A DNA stretch of 64,000 bases from Nostocales cyanobacterium HT-58-2 (lineage in GTDB: Bacteria; Cyanobacteriota; Cyanobacteriia; Cyanobacteriales; Nostocaceae), in assembly GCA_002163975.1 (NCBI GenBank), contig CP019636.1:3235001-3299000 (forward strand), given 5' to 3'. This document shows positions 46,211 to 54,924 of the stretch, piece after piece. Under the pieces are notes generated by a model. It made no database searches. It worked only from the letters and a program-made list of their open reading frames with translations, and was not told where the DNA came from. The position numbers and the translations under genes were made by a program. Within the stretch, counting starts at the first letter, position 1; the number at the start of each line of letters is the position of its first letter.

Positions 46211-46314
46211 TATATGTAGGTCTCAGGGCTGCTGTCGGTACTTCACGAAACCACCTTCGTTGAGTCTCGACACCAATAAACAGACTCTCACATCCCGAAG
46301 GGGTGAATCCTGTC

Positions 46315-47019
46315 CTATCCAACAGCAGCAGGGGCTTTTGCTAACTTACCATCTTCCATGTAGACAATGCGATCGGCTATGTCCAAAATACGGTTGTCAT
46401 GAGTCACTAACAAAATGGTACAAGCTTGCTCTTTTGCTAGGTTATGCATCAAGTTAACCACATCTCGACCCGACTTACTATCCAGGGCGGCGGTAGGTTC
46501 ATCGGCGAGAACAATTTTCGGGTGACTCACCAGCGCACGGGCTATAGCAACCCGTTGTTTTTGTCCCCCTGACAAATCATCCGGGTAGTAATTGAGACGA
46601 TTTCCTAACCCTACCAACTCCAGCATCTCAGCGGACTGTCTTTGCATTTGTTGTGGGGTCATACCTTTGTGCAATTCCAAGCCCATCCTGACGTTTTGCA
46701 GTGCTGTTAGGCTACCGTGTAGATTGTGTGCTTGAAAGATGTATCCGTTACTGCGTCGTGTCAGTGTGAGTTGGTGTGCGCTTGCACCACAGAGTTCTCG
46801 TCCTAACACCCGTAAACTCCCTTCCTGGGCAGAACGCAACCCACCGACTAAGGTAAGAAGTGTAGTTTTACCCGAACCAGACGGACCGGTCATAATCACA
46901 ATTTCACCAGCATTGATCTCCAAGTTAATCTCAAATAGCACTTGTTTGCGGAGTTGACCCTTACCAAAGTAATGGTTGAGATTTTGAATAGAGATGACAG
47001 GTTGATTCATTATTATCAT
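46315..47019 (-). CDS. devA: DevA-like ABC exporter ATPase
   Basis: The 234-residue ATPase of the MacB/DevA type has Walker A GPSGSGKTTLL (about 40-50), signature LSGGQKQRVAIARAL (about 145-159) and Walker B IVLADEPTAALDSKSG (about 164-179). The start MNQPVISIQNLNHYFGKG three codons downstream of the first ATG (at 47010) is equally plausible. It follows devC- and devB-like genes, giving the DevBCA order in which DevB is the fusion protein, DevC the permease and DevA the ATPase. In heterocystous species DevBCA with TolC exports heterocyst glycolipids, but these genomes hold several paralogous sets, so the substrate here is open. Confidence 0.88.
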   Translation of the reverse strand: MIIMNQPVISIQNLNHYFGKGQLRKQVLFEINLEINAGEIVIMTGPSGSGKTTLLTLVGGLRSAQEGSLRVLGRELCGASAHQLTLTRRSNGYIFQAHNLHGSLTALQNVRMGLELHKGMTPQQMQRQSAEMLELVGLGNRLNYYPDDLSGGQKQRVAIARALVSHPKIVLADEPTAALDSKSGRDVVNLMHNLAKEQACTILLVTHDNRILDIADRIVYMEDGKLAKAPAAVG

Positions 47020-47038
47020 TAGTAAAAAAGTTTCGCAT

Positions 47039-48229
47039 TTAAAACATATCAGCAGGGTCAGCAGATTGGACTTTACGAGTGGCGATCGCCCCCGAAATCA
47101 TACACATAATGATGGTCAGTACCTGTACCTGGATTACTCGTGCTATGGTCATGTACACAGGTAGGTTAGTAGCGTTCCGTGTTAGGGTATAGAGTCCGAA
47201 TGATACAGTGACCCCTGGTAAAAAACCTAACACAGCCAGAATGATTGCTTCTTCAAACACGACACTTAGCAAGTAGGCATTGCGATAACCCATTGCTTTG
47301 AAAGTGGCGTATTCTTTCATATGTGCATTCACATCGGTGGAAAGAACTTGATAGACAATAATCACTCCCACCATGAACCCCATTGAGACACCTAGGCTAA
47401 AGATAAAGCCAATCGCAGTGTTTGTTTGCCAATAGTTCTTCTCAAATTCCACAAATTCCTCTTTTGTGAGGACTTTGACATCTTGACTATTCCCTAGATA
47501 TGATTTCAAACTATTCGCGACTTGTTGTGGCTCATAACCGGGTTGTAGCTTAATCAAGCCCAGATTCACACTTGTTGATTGTTGTCTGGGAAAGAGTCGT
47601 AAAAAATTCTGGTCGCTAGTTATGAGGCTACCATCAGCAACAAAGGAAGCCCCCATTTGAAATAAGCCACCAATGGTGATTGTTCGCCGTTCGATTTCGG
47701 TGGTAACGGCTTTGCCTTGCTCAACTTGGGCAATTGCCTCAGCATAATCTCCTCTGGTGCCACGGTCAAATAAAACTGTATCTGGTAGCTTAAGGATATT
47801 TAATTGACGGTTAACCTCTGGTATGTCAAAAGCTGGCTGATCAGGATTGAACCCTATAACGAGTACCCCAGTCTCTTTGCGTGTTTGGGGATTCTTCCAA
47901 TCGATAAAGCCAAGATACATTCCCTCTGCTGACTTTACCCCTGGTATATCCATTGCCTGGTAAAGTCGCCGCCGAGGAATTTTAGACAAATATGCTATGT
48001 TACGTCCTTGGGGACTCATCAAAAAAATGTCGGCATCCATACTGCGATGCAATCTGGTGTTCGTGTCAAACAGAGCTGTTTGAAACCCCAGTTGCATAAA
48101 CATGAGAACATCAGCAAAGGCAATCCCTGCCAATGCCACCAAAAGACGACCTTTCTGGTGACTCAGTTGTAGCCATCCTAAGGGGGTTCGCCGCTGTAGT
48201 TGCTGGATTTCCTGGATCAGTCCAATCAC
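47039..48229 (-). CDS. devC: DevC-like ABC exporter permease
   Basis: The 396-residue permease of the FtsX/MacB/DevC type starts with TPLGWLQLSHQKGRLLVALAGIAFADVLMFMQLGFQTALFD, the cytoplasmic amphipathic helix and first membrane helix (about 15-50). A large periplasmic domain (about 60-270) follows, then three helices at about 277-300, 320-350 and 362-385. MDADIFLMSPQGRN is a family signature. It overlaps devB by four bases (ATGA) and ends 19 bases before the ATPase gene, so all three are one operon on the minus strand. Confidence 0.9.
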   Translation of the reverse strand: MIGLIQEIQQLQRRTPLGWLQLSHQKGRLLVALAGIAFADVLMFMQLGFQTALFDTNTRLHRSMDADIFLMSPQGRNIAYLSKIPRRRLYQAMDIPGVKSAEGMYLGFIDWKNPQTRKETGVLVIGFNPDQPAFDIPEVNRQLNILKLPDTVLFDRGTRGDYAEAIAQVEQGKAVTTEIERRTITIGGLFQMGASFVADGSLITSDQNFLRLFPRQQSTSVNLGLIKLQPGYEPQQVANSLKSYLGNSQDVKVLTKEEFVEFEKNYWQTNTAIGFIFSLGVSMGFMVGVIIVYQVLSTDVNAHMKEYATFKAMGYRNAYLLSVVFEEAIILAVLGFLPGVTVSFGLYTLTRNATNLPVYMTIARVIQVQVLTIIMCMISGAIATRKVQSADPADMF

Positions 48230-49533
48230 AGTTCAATCACCGCCTTGACTTGCAAATTGGAGAATCTAGCAGCTTTTTGGCTGGATGGCTCATCTAATCG
48301 TACATGGACTTCAACAATTCTGGAGTCAATATTGCTTGTGGGGTCGCTGTTGATCACATTTTGCCGCAGCACCTGCCAACCAATCCGATCCACAGTTCCG
48401 AGCAATTGATCAGGTATGGATTCACTCTGTAGCCGCACTCGTTGCCCTAAACGTACTTTGTTAATGTCACTTTGGTAAACTTCTGCAACTGCATACATCT
48501 GGCTGGTTTGCCCAATCTCTGCAATTCCGTCATTAGACACGATCTCTCCAGGACGGGTATGAATTTTGAAGACTTGACCCTCTTGGGGCGATCGCACGAA
48601 AGCTAGTTTGAGATTTGCCTCTGCTCTTTTTACGGCTGCTATGGCACGATTCACTTCTGCCTGAGCTGTGGCAACATCTACAGAACGGACTTCTGCAATT
48701 TTATCTAAGGTTGCTTTGCCTTCTTTGAGTTGTTGTTCTCGAGATGTCTGGATGCGTTTGAGGTTAGCTTTTGCTTCTGCTATTTCTTGGTCTTTGGATG
48801 CTTGAATGCGTTTGAGGTTGGCTTTTGCTTCTACAATTTGTTGCTGTGCTGTCGTCAGAGTCAAGCGCTTGCTATCTTGGAATGAGGTAGAAATCGCCCC
48901 TTGTTGATAAAGTGTTTGATAGCGTCGGTATTCTGCCAGGGCATTGTTTAGCTGTGCTTCCAGTTGACTAATGGTTGCTTTTTGTGCCTCGATTTGCGTA
49001 TCTCTTTCTGCTTCTAAACGCGCAACGGTTGCTTGCTGTGCTTGAACTTCCGTATTTTGTTCTGCTTGGATACGGGCAATAGCTGCTTTTTGTGCTTCGA
49101 TTTCTCCCTGTTTGGCACCCGCTTGGATTTGGGCAAGATTTGCCTGGGCAACTCGTACCTGTTCCTGTGCTTCTGCTAGTGCTGCACTCAGGCGATCGCG
49201 ACTGTCTAAAATCGCAACGACCTGTCCTTCCTTTAGCTTAGTTCCTTCCTTAACGAGCAATTGTTCAACCCGACTCCCCTCTGTTGATGCAGGTGCAGAA
49301 AGTTTAATAATTTCTCCTTTTGGCTCTAATCTTCCCAGTGCTGTCACTGTTGTTACTTTTACTACTGGGACAGCCTGAGTTTTTGGCGTTTCGGCACTTA
49401 CATTTTGGACTCTTTGTACCGTGTAAACACTGACTCCTCCTGCTATCGTACTTACCAACATACTCATAACAAAAGCTGGGCGAGAAATCGGTTTCAGGGG
49501 AGATGAACCCTCAAAATTGGAGTTTTCAAGCAT
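48226..49533 (-). CDS. devB: DevB-like membrane fusion protein
   Basis: The 435-residue HlyD-type periplasmic adaptor has one N-terminal helix (FVMSMLVSTIAGGVSVYTV), a biotinyl-lipoyl half-motif (SAPASTEGSRVEQLLVKEGTKLKEGQVVAILD), and a long alpha-hairpin (about 130-310) with repeated coiled-coil heptads (QAQQATVARLEAERDTQIEA; two copies of an EAKANLKRIQ unit). The second lipoyl half and a beta-barrel start near 320 (FVRSPQEGQVFKIHTRPGEIV). The hairpin should contact a TolC-like outer-membrane channel. It is first in the operon, preceded by two palindromic operators at 49554-49606. Confidence 0.9.
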   Translation of the reverse strand: MLENSNFEGSSPLKPISRPAFVMSMLVSTIAGGVSVYTVQRVQNVSAETPKTQAVPVVKVTTVTALGRLEPKGEIIKLSAPASTEGSRVEQLLVKEGTKLKEGQVVAILDSRDRLSAALAEAQEQVRVAQANLAQIQAGAKQGEIEAQKAAIARIQAEQNTEVQAQQATVARLEAERDTQIEAQKATISQLEAQLNNALAEYRRYQTLYQQGAISTSFQDSKRLTLTTAQQQIVEAKANLKRIQASKDQEIAEAKANLKRIQTSREQQLKEGKATLDKIAEVRSVDVATAQAEVNRAIAAVKRAEANLKLAFVRSPQEGQVFKIHTRPGEIVSNDGIAEIGQTSQMYAVAEVYQSDINKVRLGQRVRLQSESIPDQLLGTVDRIGWQVLRQNVINSDPTSNIDSRIVEVHVRLDEPSSQKAARFSNLQVKAVIEL

Positions 49534-49553
49534 GGTATGCTTCCGTTGGGTGT

Positions 49554-49574
49554 AAAACTAAACGGTTTAGTTTT
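49554..49574. promoter_or_regulatory. TetR-type operator 1
   Basis: AAAACTAAAC (49554-49563), a central G, then GTTTAGTTTT (49565-49574): a perfect 10-base inverted repeat directly upstream of the devB start. It lies between the exporter operon and the divergent TetR gene. Confidence 0.75.
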
Positions 49575-49583
49575 ATAATACAT

Positions 49584-49606
49584 CTAAACTAAACGGATTA
49601 GTTTAG
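49584..49606. promoter_or_regulatory. TetR-type operator 2
   Basis: CTAAACTAA (49584-49592), spacer ACGGA, TTAGTTTAG (49598-49606). It shares the ACTAAACGG core with operator 1 and is offset from it by about 31-32 bases, close to three helical turns, so two dimers could bind side by side. Confidence 0.75.
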
Positions 49607-50026
49607 TTATGTGGGCAGCAGTTTTCATTTGCATTTATCCAGGCAAGACAAGAGCGTGTTCGGTACTTTCTCAAATTGCCATCACTTGGAAAATGCTTGT
49701 GTGAGCTACACCCTAGACACATAACTTATCCAATGGAGAATACGGGCACTCTATGCCATTAGTAACATTTAAAACAAGTGTTTTGATCTATCAGTACTAG
49801 TTTCAAGTTCAAAATAAAAAAATGAAAACACAAAAAATAATTCAAGCTTTCAATTTATGCTAAGAAGATTGTTATTTTGAATTTATAACCTTGAATTTCC
49901 TCCTAGGGTCTGAGTTTGATATTGTCTATCTTACGAGACATTGAGAAACGTTGCATACAATGTTAGGTAACAACAGAATATAAAAAAATTATCTATAAAA
50001 TCATTTGTATAACAGTTTTTTGAAAA

Positions 50027-50647
50027 ATGGTACGCGAAAAAGTTACTGAAGTTGAGGCCGATAGTTCATTAGATAAGGTTGAACAAATCCTGCAAGGAGC
50101 GATGCATGAATTTCTCCTTCATGGCTATGCGGGTACTAGCATGGATAGGGTAGCGACAAGTGCAGGGGTTTCTAAAGCCACAGTTTATAGCCACTTTCAA
50201 GATAAACAAGGACTTTTTAAGGCGTTGATAGAGAAACTGGCTCAAGAACGATTTCATTCTATCTTTGGTACAGAACATCTTGAGGGAGACCCGAAAATAG
50301 TCCTGCGTCGGTTGGCAACAAAAGCATTGAATCAGATGCTCAAAGATGAAGAGTTCCATGCGTTTAAGCGAGTTTTGATTGGAGAGTCTGGTCGTTTTCC
50401 TGAGTTAGCACAGTTTTGTATTCTATGCCTGATAAAACCGACGATTGAGACTCTCAGTCATTACCTGGCTTCACATCCTGAACTAGAAATACCAGATTCT
50501 GAGGCAACAGCACGTATTCTTCTCGGGTCATTGGTTCATTTTGTCATGACTCAGGAGATGATGAATGGTCAGGAAATTATTCCCATGGAGAGCGATCGCC
50601 TAATTGATGCTTTGATGCACCTGATTCTCAAATCAGACAGATCTTAG
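50027..50647 (+). CDS. TetR/AcrR-family repressor
   Basis: The 206-residue regulator has the N-terminal helix-turn-helix at about 34-63 (GTSMDRVATSAGVSKATVYSHF, followed by QDKQGLFKALIE), the most conserved part of the family. The C-terminal ligand domain is all-helical (FKRVLIGESGRFPELAQFC, HYLASHPELEIP), resembling AcrR-type regulators of efflux systems. It is divergent from the Dev-like exporter; the two matching palindromes at 49554-49606 are its likely operators, though they lie about 420 bases from its own start and right next to devB. It probably represses the exporter until a ligand binds. Confidence 0.88.
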   Translation: MVREKVTEVEADSSLDKVEQILQGAMHEFLLHGYAGTSMDRVATSAGVSKATVYSHFQDKQGLFKALIEKLAQERFHSIFGTEHLEGDPKIVLRRLATKALNQMLKDEEFHAFKRVLIGESGRFPELAQFCILCLIKPTIETLSHYLASHPELEIPDSEATARILLGSLVHFVMTQEMMNGQEIIPMESDRLIDALMHLILKSDRS

Positions 50648-50807
50648 TTCAGAGTTTGTCTTCTTGGCTTCAGTTAATCTTTTTGCTTGGACATGATAAT
50701 TCAAAAAAGGTTCATTGGCTCTTAAAATGTATTTGTGCTCAAGAGAACAAGTGTCTACTCGGCACTTACGAGAATTCACTCAATCCTCTAAATTGTGTAG
50801 ATAATAT

Positions 50808-51386
50808 TTAGCTAAATATTGCTTCTAAATCTAACACAAAACCAGGTAAGACATCCTCACCCGATAAACTTTTGGGAAAATTGAGAACTTCCACCGCTAC
50901 ATGAGGACGATAAATTTCCACTTGTTTCTCTTGAGGATGAATCAACCAACCAAGACGCAAACCATTTTCTATATATTCCCGCATTTTGGCTTGAGTCTCT
51001 TCTATCTCATCACTTTCCGAAACCAATTCCACTGCAAAATCAGGACATAAAGGAAGGAACTTCTTTCGTTGTTGTGGAGTTAATCTTTCCCATCGTTCTA
51101 TAGTTATCCAAGATGCATCAGGAGAACGAGTTGCACCATTGGGGAGTTTGAAACCTGTCGAAGAATCAAAAGCTTTTCCGAAATTATTTTGACGACTCCA
51201 AAACCATAGTTGACCTAATAAATTAAAGTTACGATTCCCCGTTTCTCCTCCTGTAGGTGACATTATAATTAATTCCCCTTGAGCATCCAATTCCAACCGT
51301 AATTCTTGATTAACAGCCACAAGTTGTTCAAATTCTTCATCTGTTAGTTTTAGCGATGGAGGTAACTGTAAGATTAACGCACTCAT
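50808..51386 (-). CDS. Uma2-family (DUF820) putative endonuclease
   Basis: The 192-residue protein has the PD-(D/E)xK-like core common in cyanobacteria: GELIIMSPTGGETGNRNF, NGATRSPDASWITIERW with the first catalytic Asp, and CPDFAVELVSESDE with the ExV(E) pair. LGWLIHPQEKQVEIYRP is the standard C-terminal strand. These genes exist in dozens of copies in such genomes, often near mobile elements, and their biological role is not established. It lies at the edge of the accessory region. The catalytic residues look intact. Confidence 0.85.
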   Translation of the reverse strand: MSALILQLPPSLKLTDEEFEQLVAVNQELRLELDAQGELIIMSPTGGETGNRNFNLLGQLWFWSRQNNFGKAFDSSTGFKLPNGATRSPDASWITIERWERLTPQQRKKFLPLCPDFAVELVSESDEIEETQAKMREYIENGLRLGWLIHPQEKQVEIYRPHVAVEVLNFPKSLSGEDVLPGFVLDLEAIFS

Positions 51387-51672
51387 AATTAAGTATTACC
51401 ATGACAAGTGAAATGACAAGTTAAATAAAAGGAGTCAGAATACAGTATTCAGAATACTCCACTTATAAAGAGATCGAGTGTTAATAAGGAAGAAGTGATT
51501 GAATACTGATTTCGCCCCAAGGAGACGTTAGCGTACTGAAACGAAGTCTGGTTTTAACCAATACTTTTCACCCAGTCATACAGAATTGCTCATGTTCGCA
51601 TAGCTTGTCCACAGGACATATTCTGACCCCTGAGTTCTTCTTAATAAAGTATATAGCAAGCAACTGATACAT

Positions 51673-51906
51673 TTATGGGACATTTATCCGGACTTTGTCG
51701 GACAAAGTAACGATAGCGCTGTTACCGTTAAAGGCAACAGTGGCGGTATCCCGCAAAGCTTTTAGAAGAATTCCAAAAGCACCATTAAAATCCCGTGGTA
51801 TTGAGTGACCACAATTAGGACAATTAAACACTTTAGCTCCGCCTAACTTAGTGTGAATATGTCCACACTTTGTACAAGTCTTTGAAGTATATTCTTCAGT
51901 ATCGGG
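51673..51906 (-). pseudogene. C-terminal remnant of an IS200/IS605 TnpB
   Basis: On the minus strand the frame from 51906 to the TAA at 51675-51673 encodes the last 77 residues of a TnpB: TSKTCTKCGHIHTKLGG with KVFNCPNCGHSIPRDFNGAFG. The first segment gives two Cys-x2-Cys zinc-ribbon pairs and the second carries the RuvC-III RDxNGA motif. Nothing before it encodes the N-terminal and RuvC-I/II parts, and the adjoining sequence is unrelated, so the gene is truncated at its 5' end and inactive as a nuclease. Confidence 0.8.
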
Positions 51907-52043
51907 AAATTGACATTGACCCGCCGCTACTCATGACCCGGACGGCGAACAGTGGAAAGGTCAAGGTACGGGTTTACGTCCTCGCCGTTGTCGAACTTTT
52001 CGTCAAATTCTTGTGCTTTCATACCGCCGTATGGGAATTCTTG

Positions 52044-52460
52044 CTAGTTCTTTGCCAAAAATTTTTGAACAGTCAGAATCTCAATGCCCCGAAATGAGTT
52101 TAGCACTAGCAAATCATCATCTCCGGTAACAATACACTCTGCTTGACCACTCACTGCCAATTCCAGATACTTGTTATCTTTTGGGTCTCGGCATTCCGAG
52201 ATCTGTTCAATCACATCAATAAACTGAGCGGTTTGAGTTAAATCCTCTAGCAATTCTTGCCGCCTTTCCCCGGTGAGATATCTATCAAATTTAGGACGAT
52301 ATAAAACCTCTTTTAACTCTGAGAAGACAGAACTGGAGAATATGAGAACGCCAATATCCTGAGCTTGATCCAATGCCTGACGTGGCTTGCTTTGACTAAA
52401 CAAAAATGCACTAATCAGTACGTTTGTATCAAAAACAAACCGTTGTTTATTCGTCATCAT
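52044..52460 (-). CDS. PIN-domain toxin of a toxin-antitoxin pair
   Basis: The 138-residue PIN nuclease has its first acidic residue in FVFDTNVLISAFLF (Asp near 11), a conserved Glu in SVFSELKEVL (near 48), then ECRDPKDNKYLELAVSGQAECIVTGDDDLLVL with the remaining acidic residues (Asp near 92 and 110-112). It matches the putative PIN-family toxin group of VapC-like ribonucleases. It overlaps the 3' end of the antitoxin gene by 14 bases (11 if the second ATG at 52457 is used). All four acidic positions are present, so it should be active. Confidence 0.85.
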   Translation of the reverse strand: MMTNKQRFVFDTNVLISAFLFSQSKPRQALDQAQDIGVLIFSSSVFSELKEVLYRPKFDRYLTGERRQELLEDLTQTAQFIDVIEQISECRDPKDNKYLELAVSGQAECIVTGDDDLLVLNSFRGIEILTVQKFLAKN

Positions 52461-52695
52461 TCAAAATTGATTCTAAGATTTCAGGCGTTAATCCTCGCTC
52501 TTGTGCTTCAAGGCTAGCTTTATCCATCGTGTTTCTCAGACGGGTGATCGCCTGTTGTCTATCAGTGGTAAATTGAGACTGCATAATTGCCGCAATCTTG
52601 AGTTGCAATTGTTCACGCTCTTCTTCAGAGGCATTGCGGTATGCCTCTGCTACCTCAGACGGCACTTTGATGGTAATTTCTTCTTTAGTAATCAT
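52447..52695 (-). CDS. Antitoxin of the PIN toxin pair
   Basis: 82 residues from the ATG at 52695 (MITKEEITIKVPSEVAEAYR); an ATG nine codons upstream at 52722 is possible. The N-terminal segment ITIKVPSEVAEAYRNASEEE suggests a ribbon-helix-helix-like DNA-binding fold, and the acidic C-terminal helix (LEAQERGLTPEILESILNDDE) is the usual toxin-masking tail. It precedes and overlaps the toxin gene, the standard order, and is expected to autoregulate the operon. Confidence 0.8.
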   Translation of the reverse strand: MITKEEITIKVPSEVAEAYRNASEEEREQLQLKIAAIMQSQFTTDRQQAITRLRNTMDKASLEAQERGLTPEILESILNDDE

Positions 52696-53223
52696 GGTCT
52701 GTTTACTTCCATAATTTCTCATCTTTAATCATGTTACTTCCTGTTACAAACAACCAAATTAGCTATACACTTTTGTTCATCAAGACTTTTCACGCATTGC
52801 TGAACTGAATGCGACCTACTTTGACCTAGCAGTAAATTTTGCAGACTTATCCCTAAAGTGATTTTGATGTTTATCGGCGTTATCGGAAAAAACCTTTCGA
52901 GCGGGTGTTCTTTCCGGAATAGCAATACGCCAAGGGCGCAGAGCGCAATCGCCTCTTTCAGTTCTGGGGGAAATTAGCAAGCAGAAATTACGCATACGTG
53001 ATTTGCTTCCAAAGCATAGGTTCGCGCCCACTTTCCCTCTACACCAAATGAAGTCAAAAGCCAAAAGGCAAAAGAAAAAAATTCTTTCTTTTTACTTTTT
53101 ACTTGTTAATCCCCTAGTTTTAGTCAATTGCTTTTGGTTTTGAGCTTATTCTTCAACCTTCAGCAAATCTGGTTTCTTAGAAGAGGGTTAAACGGATTTG
53201 ATATCACAGCTTCTACTTCAGAA
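52696..53223. other. Intergenic region with palindromic repeats
   Basis: About 530 bases. GC-rich words around 52900-52960 (GGAATAGCAATACGCC, GGGCGCAGAGCGCAATCGCC) belong to the dispersed repeat type also seen inside the propeller gene. AAGTCAAAAGCCAAAAG (from 53051) faces CTTTTTACTTTTTACTT (ending near 53104), an arrangement like the rbcL-rbcX spacer repeat. Open frames through these repeats are not called as genes. Confidence 0.5.
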
Positions 53224-54774
53224 TTAACGAGTTACGTTTTGTAGATTAGTACCACTGATATTAGTACCTTTGAAACTGGCACCGCGAATAATACTATGAC
53301 TTAAATCCGCACCAGTAAGATTAGCATCATCGAGGTTAGCATTACTGAGATTAGCGTTACTAAGATTGGCATCGCTAAGATTAGCATTACTAAGATTGGT
53401 ATTACTCAGGTCAGCATTACTGAGATTAGCATAGCTAAGATTGGTATTACTCAGGTCAGCATTACTGAGATTAGCATAGCTAAGATTGGTATTACTCAGG
53501 TCAGCACTACTGAAACTGGTATTGCTGAGAAAGCTAGAATTGATATCTTTGTCCTTCAAAGCATTTGAGTTAAGCTTTGCTAGCAGCATTACTACATTGG
53601 CACAAATAAAACCCACTTCAGATCTACTTTTTTCCCGTGTTAACTCAAGAATATTGAATAGTGGATATGAAAATGACATTGTTTCTTCATTAGGTAAAGG
53701 GATTAGCATCGGTAACAATAAATCTATTACTGCCTTTGTTAACAGTACTTGCCCAAAACTACTGTGAAGATTTGCTATGTTTTCAGGAGCAAATTTCTGG
53801 AGAGGTGGAGTGCGTAGAATTTTTCCCGTCTCATCCATTCGTTGCTGAAAATATGATGACCAAGTGTAATCTTGTGGTGCTGCGCTTTTGTCTAAGTGAG
53901 ACTGTGCTTGTGCCAATTCGGTAAAATCTTCAGCCAAAGTTCCCAACTCTGCCGCAAACTTATAAGCTACAAAGAACTCTAACAAGGAACGATGTGCTGG
54001 AGTGTAGTCACCTTCAGCATTGCGGATAAGCATTGTTTGACCCATCATGTCAAAATGCCAATAGTCTAAATCCTTTTCTGCTCGGACAACATCACCAAAT
54101 AACTGACGAATACGGTCAGGAAAGAGTCGATAATTCAGACTCATTTTGTCAGTTGATAACATCTCCCATGACAACTCACATAAAAAGTAAAGTTTATCTG
54201 CCAAGGAAGTAAAAGTTCGCTCTGCTTTAATATCTGCCTCCATTTTACGCTTCACGGCATATAGGTAAACCCGCGATATATCCACGCTTCCTAATCGTTC
54301 AACTTGTTCAGTGATAGTTTCAACCTTTCTATGCAAAGAAACTATTTGATGCTGCATCATTGTATCAGCAGGTGTGCGGCTACGATTGACAACTTCAATA
54401 AACACAGCGGTAAAGGCTGCTACTTCTCGTTTAATGTCAAGCCCTAGGGTTTTGATTTCATCTCCTAAAGCATAAGCATCAACAAATTTATCGACCTCAG
54501 ATTGGAGGATTAAGGAGTTGCTATCGTCGAATGCTTTGCGAAAAGCCTGTTTTATTTTGTTGTGGCGGAAAAGTTCAAGGAAGGGTTTTGGTTTACCAAC
54601 GCCGTACTCTACCAAGGCGTATGCATAAACTCCACTGAAATTACTGGGCGGATGGTCGGGAGATAGTTTAAATCGCTTTAGTAATTCAATAACAACTTCA
54701 CTGCGCTGAAGTTTATCTTTAATAATCGGGGCAGCAACAGCACTGATGATAGGTCCCGGGTTAGACAGATCCAT
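53224..54774 (-). CDS. Pentapeptide protein resembling a STAND/NACHT protein without its NTPase core
   Basis: 516 residues. The N-terminal part (about 1-165: EVVIELLKRFKLSPDHPPSN, YALVEYGVGKPKPFLELF, VVNRSRTPADTMMQHQIVSL) looks like the effector-associated start of cyanobacterial NACHT/STAND proteins. Residues about 168-290 (VYLYAVKRKMEADIKAERTF, CELSWEMLSTDKMSLNYRLF, YTPAHRSLLEFFVAYKFAAE) resemble the helical and winged-helix region found after a NACHT NTPase. No Walker A, Walker B or sensor motif lies between them. The C-terminus (about 425-515) is pentapeptide repeats (ADLSNTNLSYANLSN). It reads as an in-frame loss of the NTPase from a larger protein, or a natural NTPase-free relative. Confidence 0.65.
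   Translation of the reverse strand: MDLSNPGPIISAVAAPIIKDKLQRSEVVIELLKRFKLSPDHPPSNFSGVYAYALVEYGVGKPKPFLELFRHNKIKQAFRKAFDDSNSLILQSEVDKFVDAYALGDEIKTLGLDIKREVAAFTAVFIEVVNRSRTPADTMMQHQIVSLHRKVETITEQVERLGSVDISRVYLYAVKRKMEADIKAERTFTSLADKLYFLCELSWEMLSTDKMSLNYRLFPDRIRQLFGDVVRAEKDLDYWHFDMMGQTMLIRNAEGDYTPAHRSLLEFFVAYKFAAELGTLAEDFTELAQAQSHLDKSAAPQDYTWSSYFQQRMDETGKILRTPPLQKFAPENIANLHSSFGQVLLTKAVIDLLLPMLIPLPNEETMSFSYPLFNILELTREKSRSEVGFICANVVMLLAKLNSNALKDKDINSSFLSNTSFSSADLSNTNLSYANLSNADLSNTNLSYANLSNADLSNTNLSNANLSDANLSNANLSNANLDDANLTGADLSHSIIRGASFKGTNISGTNLQNVTR
53398..53505 (-). repeat. 45-base tandem repeat in the pentapeptide coding region
   Basis: The unit at 53398-53442 is repeated exactly at 53443-53487, with a partial third copy to 53505. 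Forty-five bases are three pentapeptides, so the frame is kept. The exact identity at DNA level points to recent slippage or unequal recombination lengthening the repeat helix. Confidence 0.85.
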
Positions 54775-54924
54775 AAACGACTTTCTTTTAATTAGACAAT
54801 ATCTTTCATTACTATACGGTTGCTGTTCTAAATTCCGGCTATTTAAGTAAACAATTATAGTTGTCGTTTCAATTTATAGGATACAATTAGTGCCTATTGT
54901 TTTCTATGCATTCAGCGAAGTTTG

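Noticed and set aside
51870-52097. Frame joining the TnpB remnant and toxin region
   Set aside because: It crosses the junction between unrelated sequences and ends inside the toxin gene on the other strand.
52816-53064. 82-codon minus-strand frame with SPRTERGDCALRPWRIA
   Set aside because: The residues come from a GC-rich dispersed repeat of the genome, not from a protein family I recognise.
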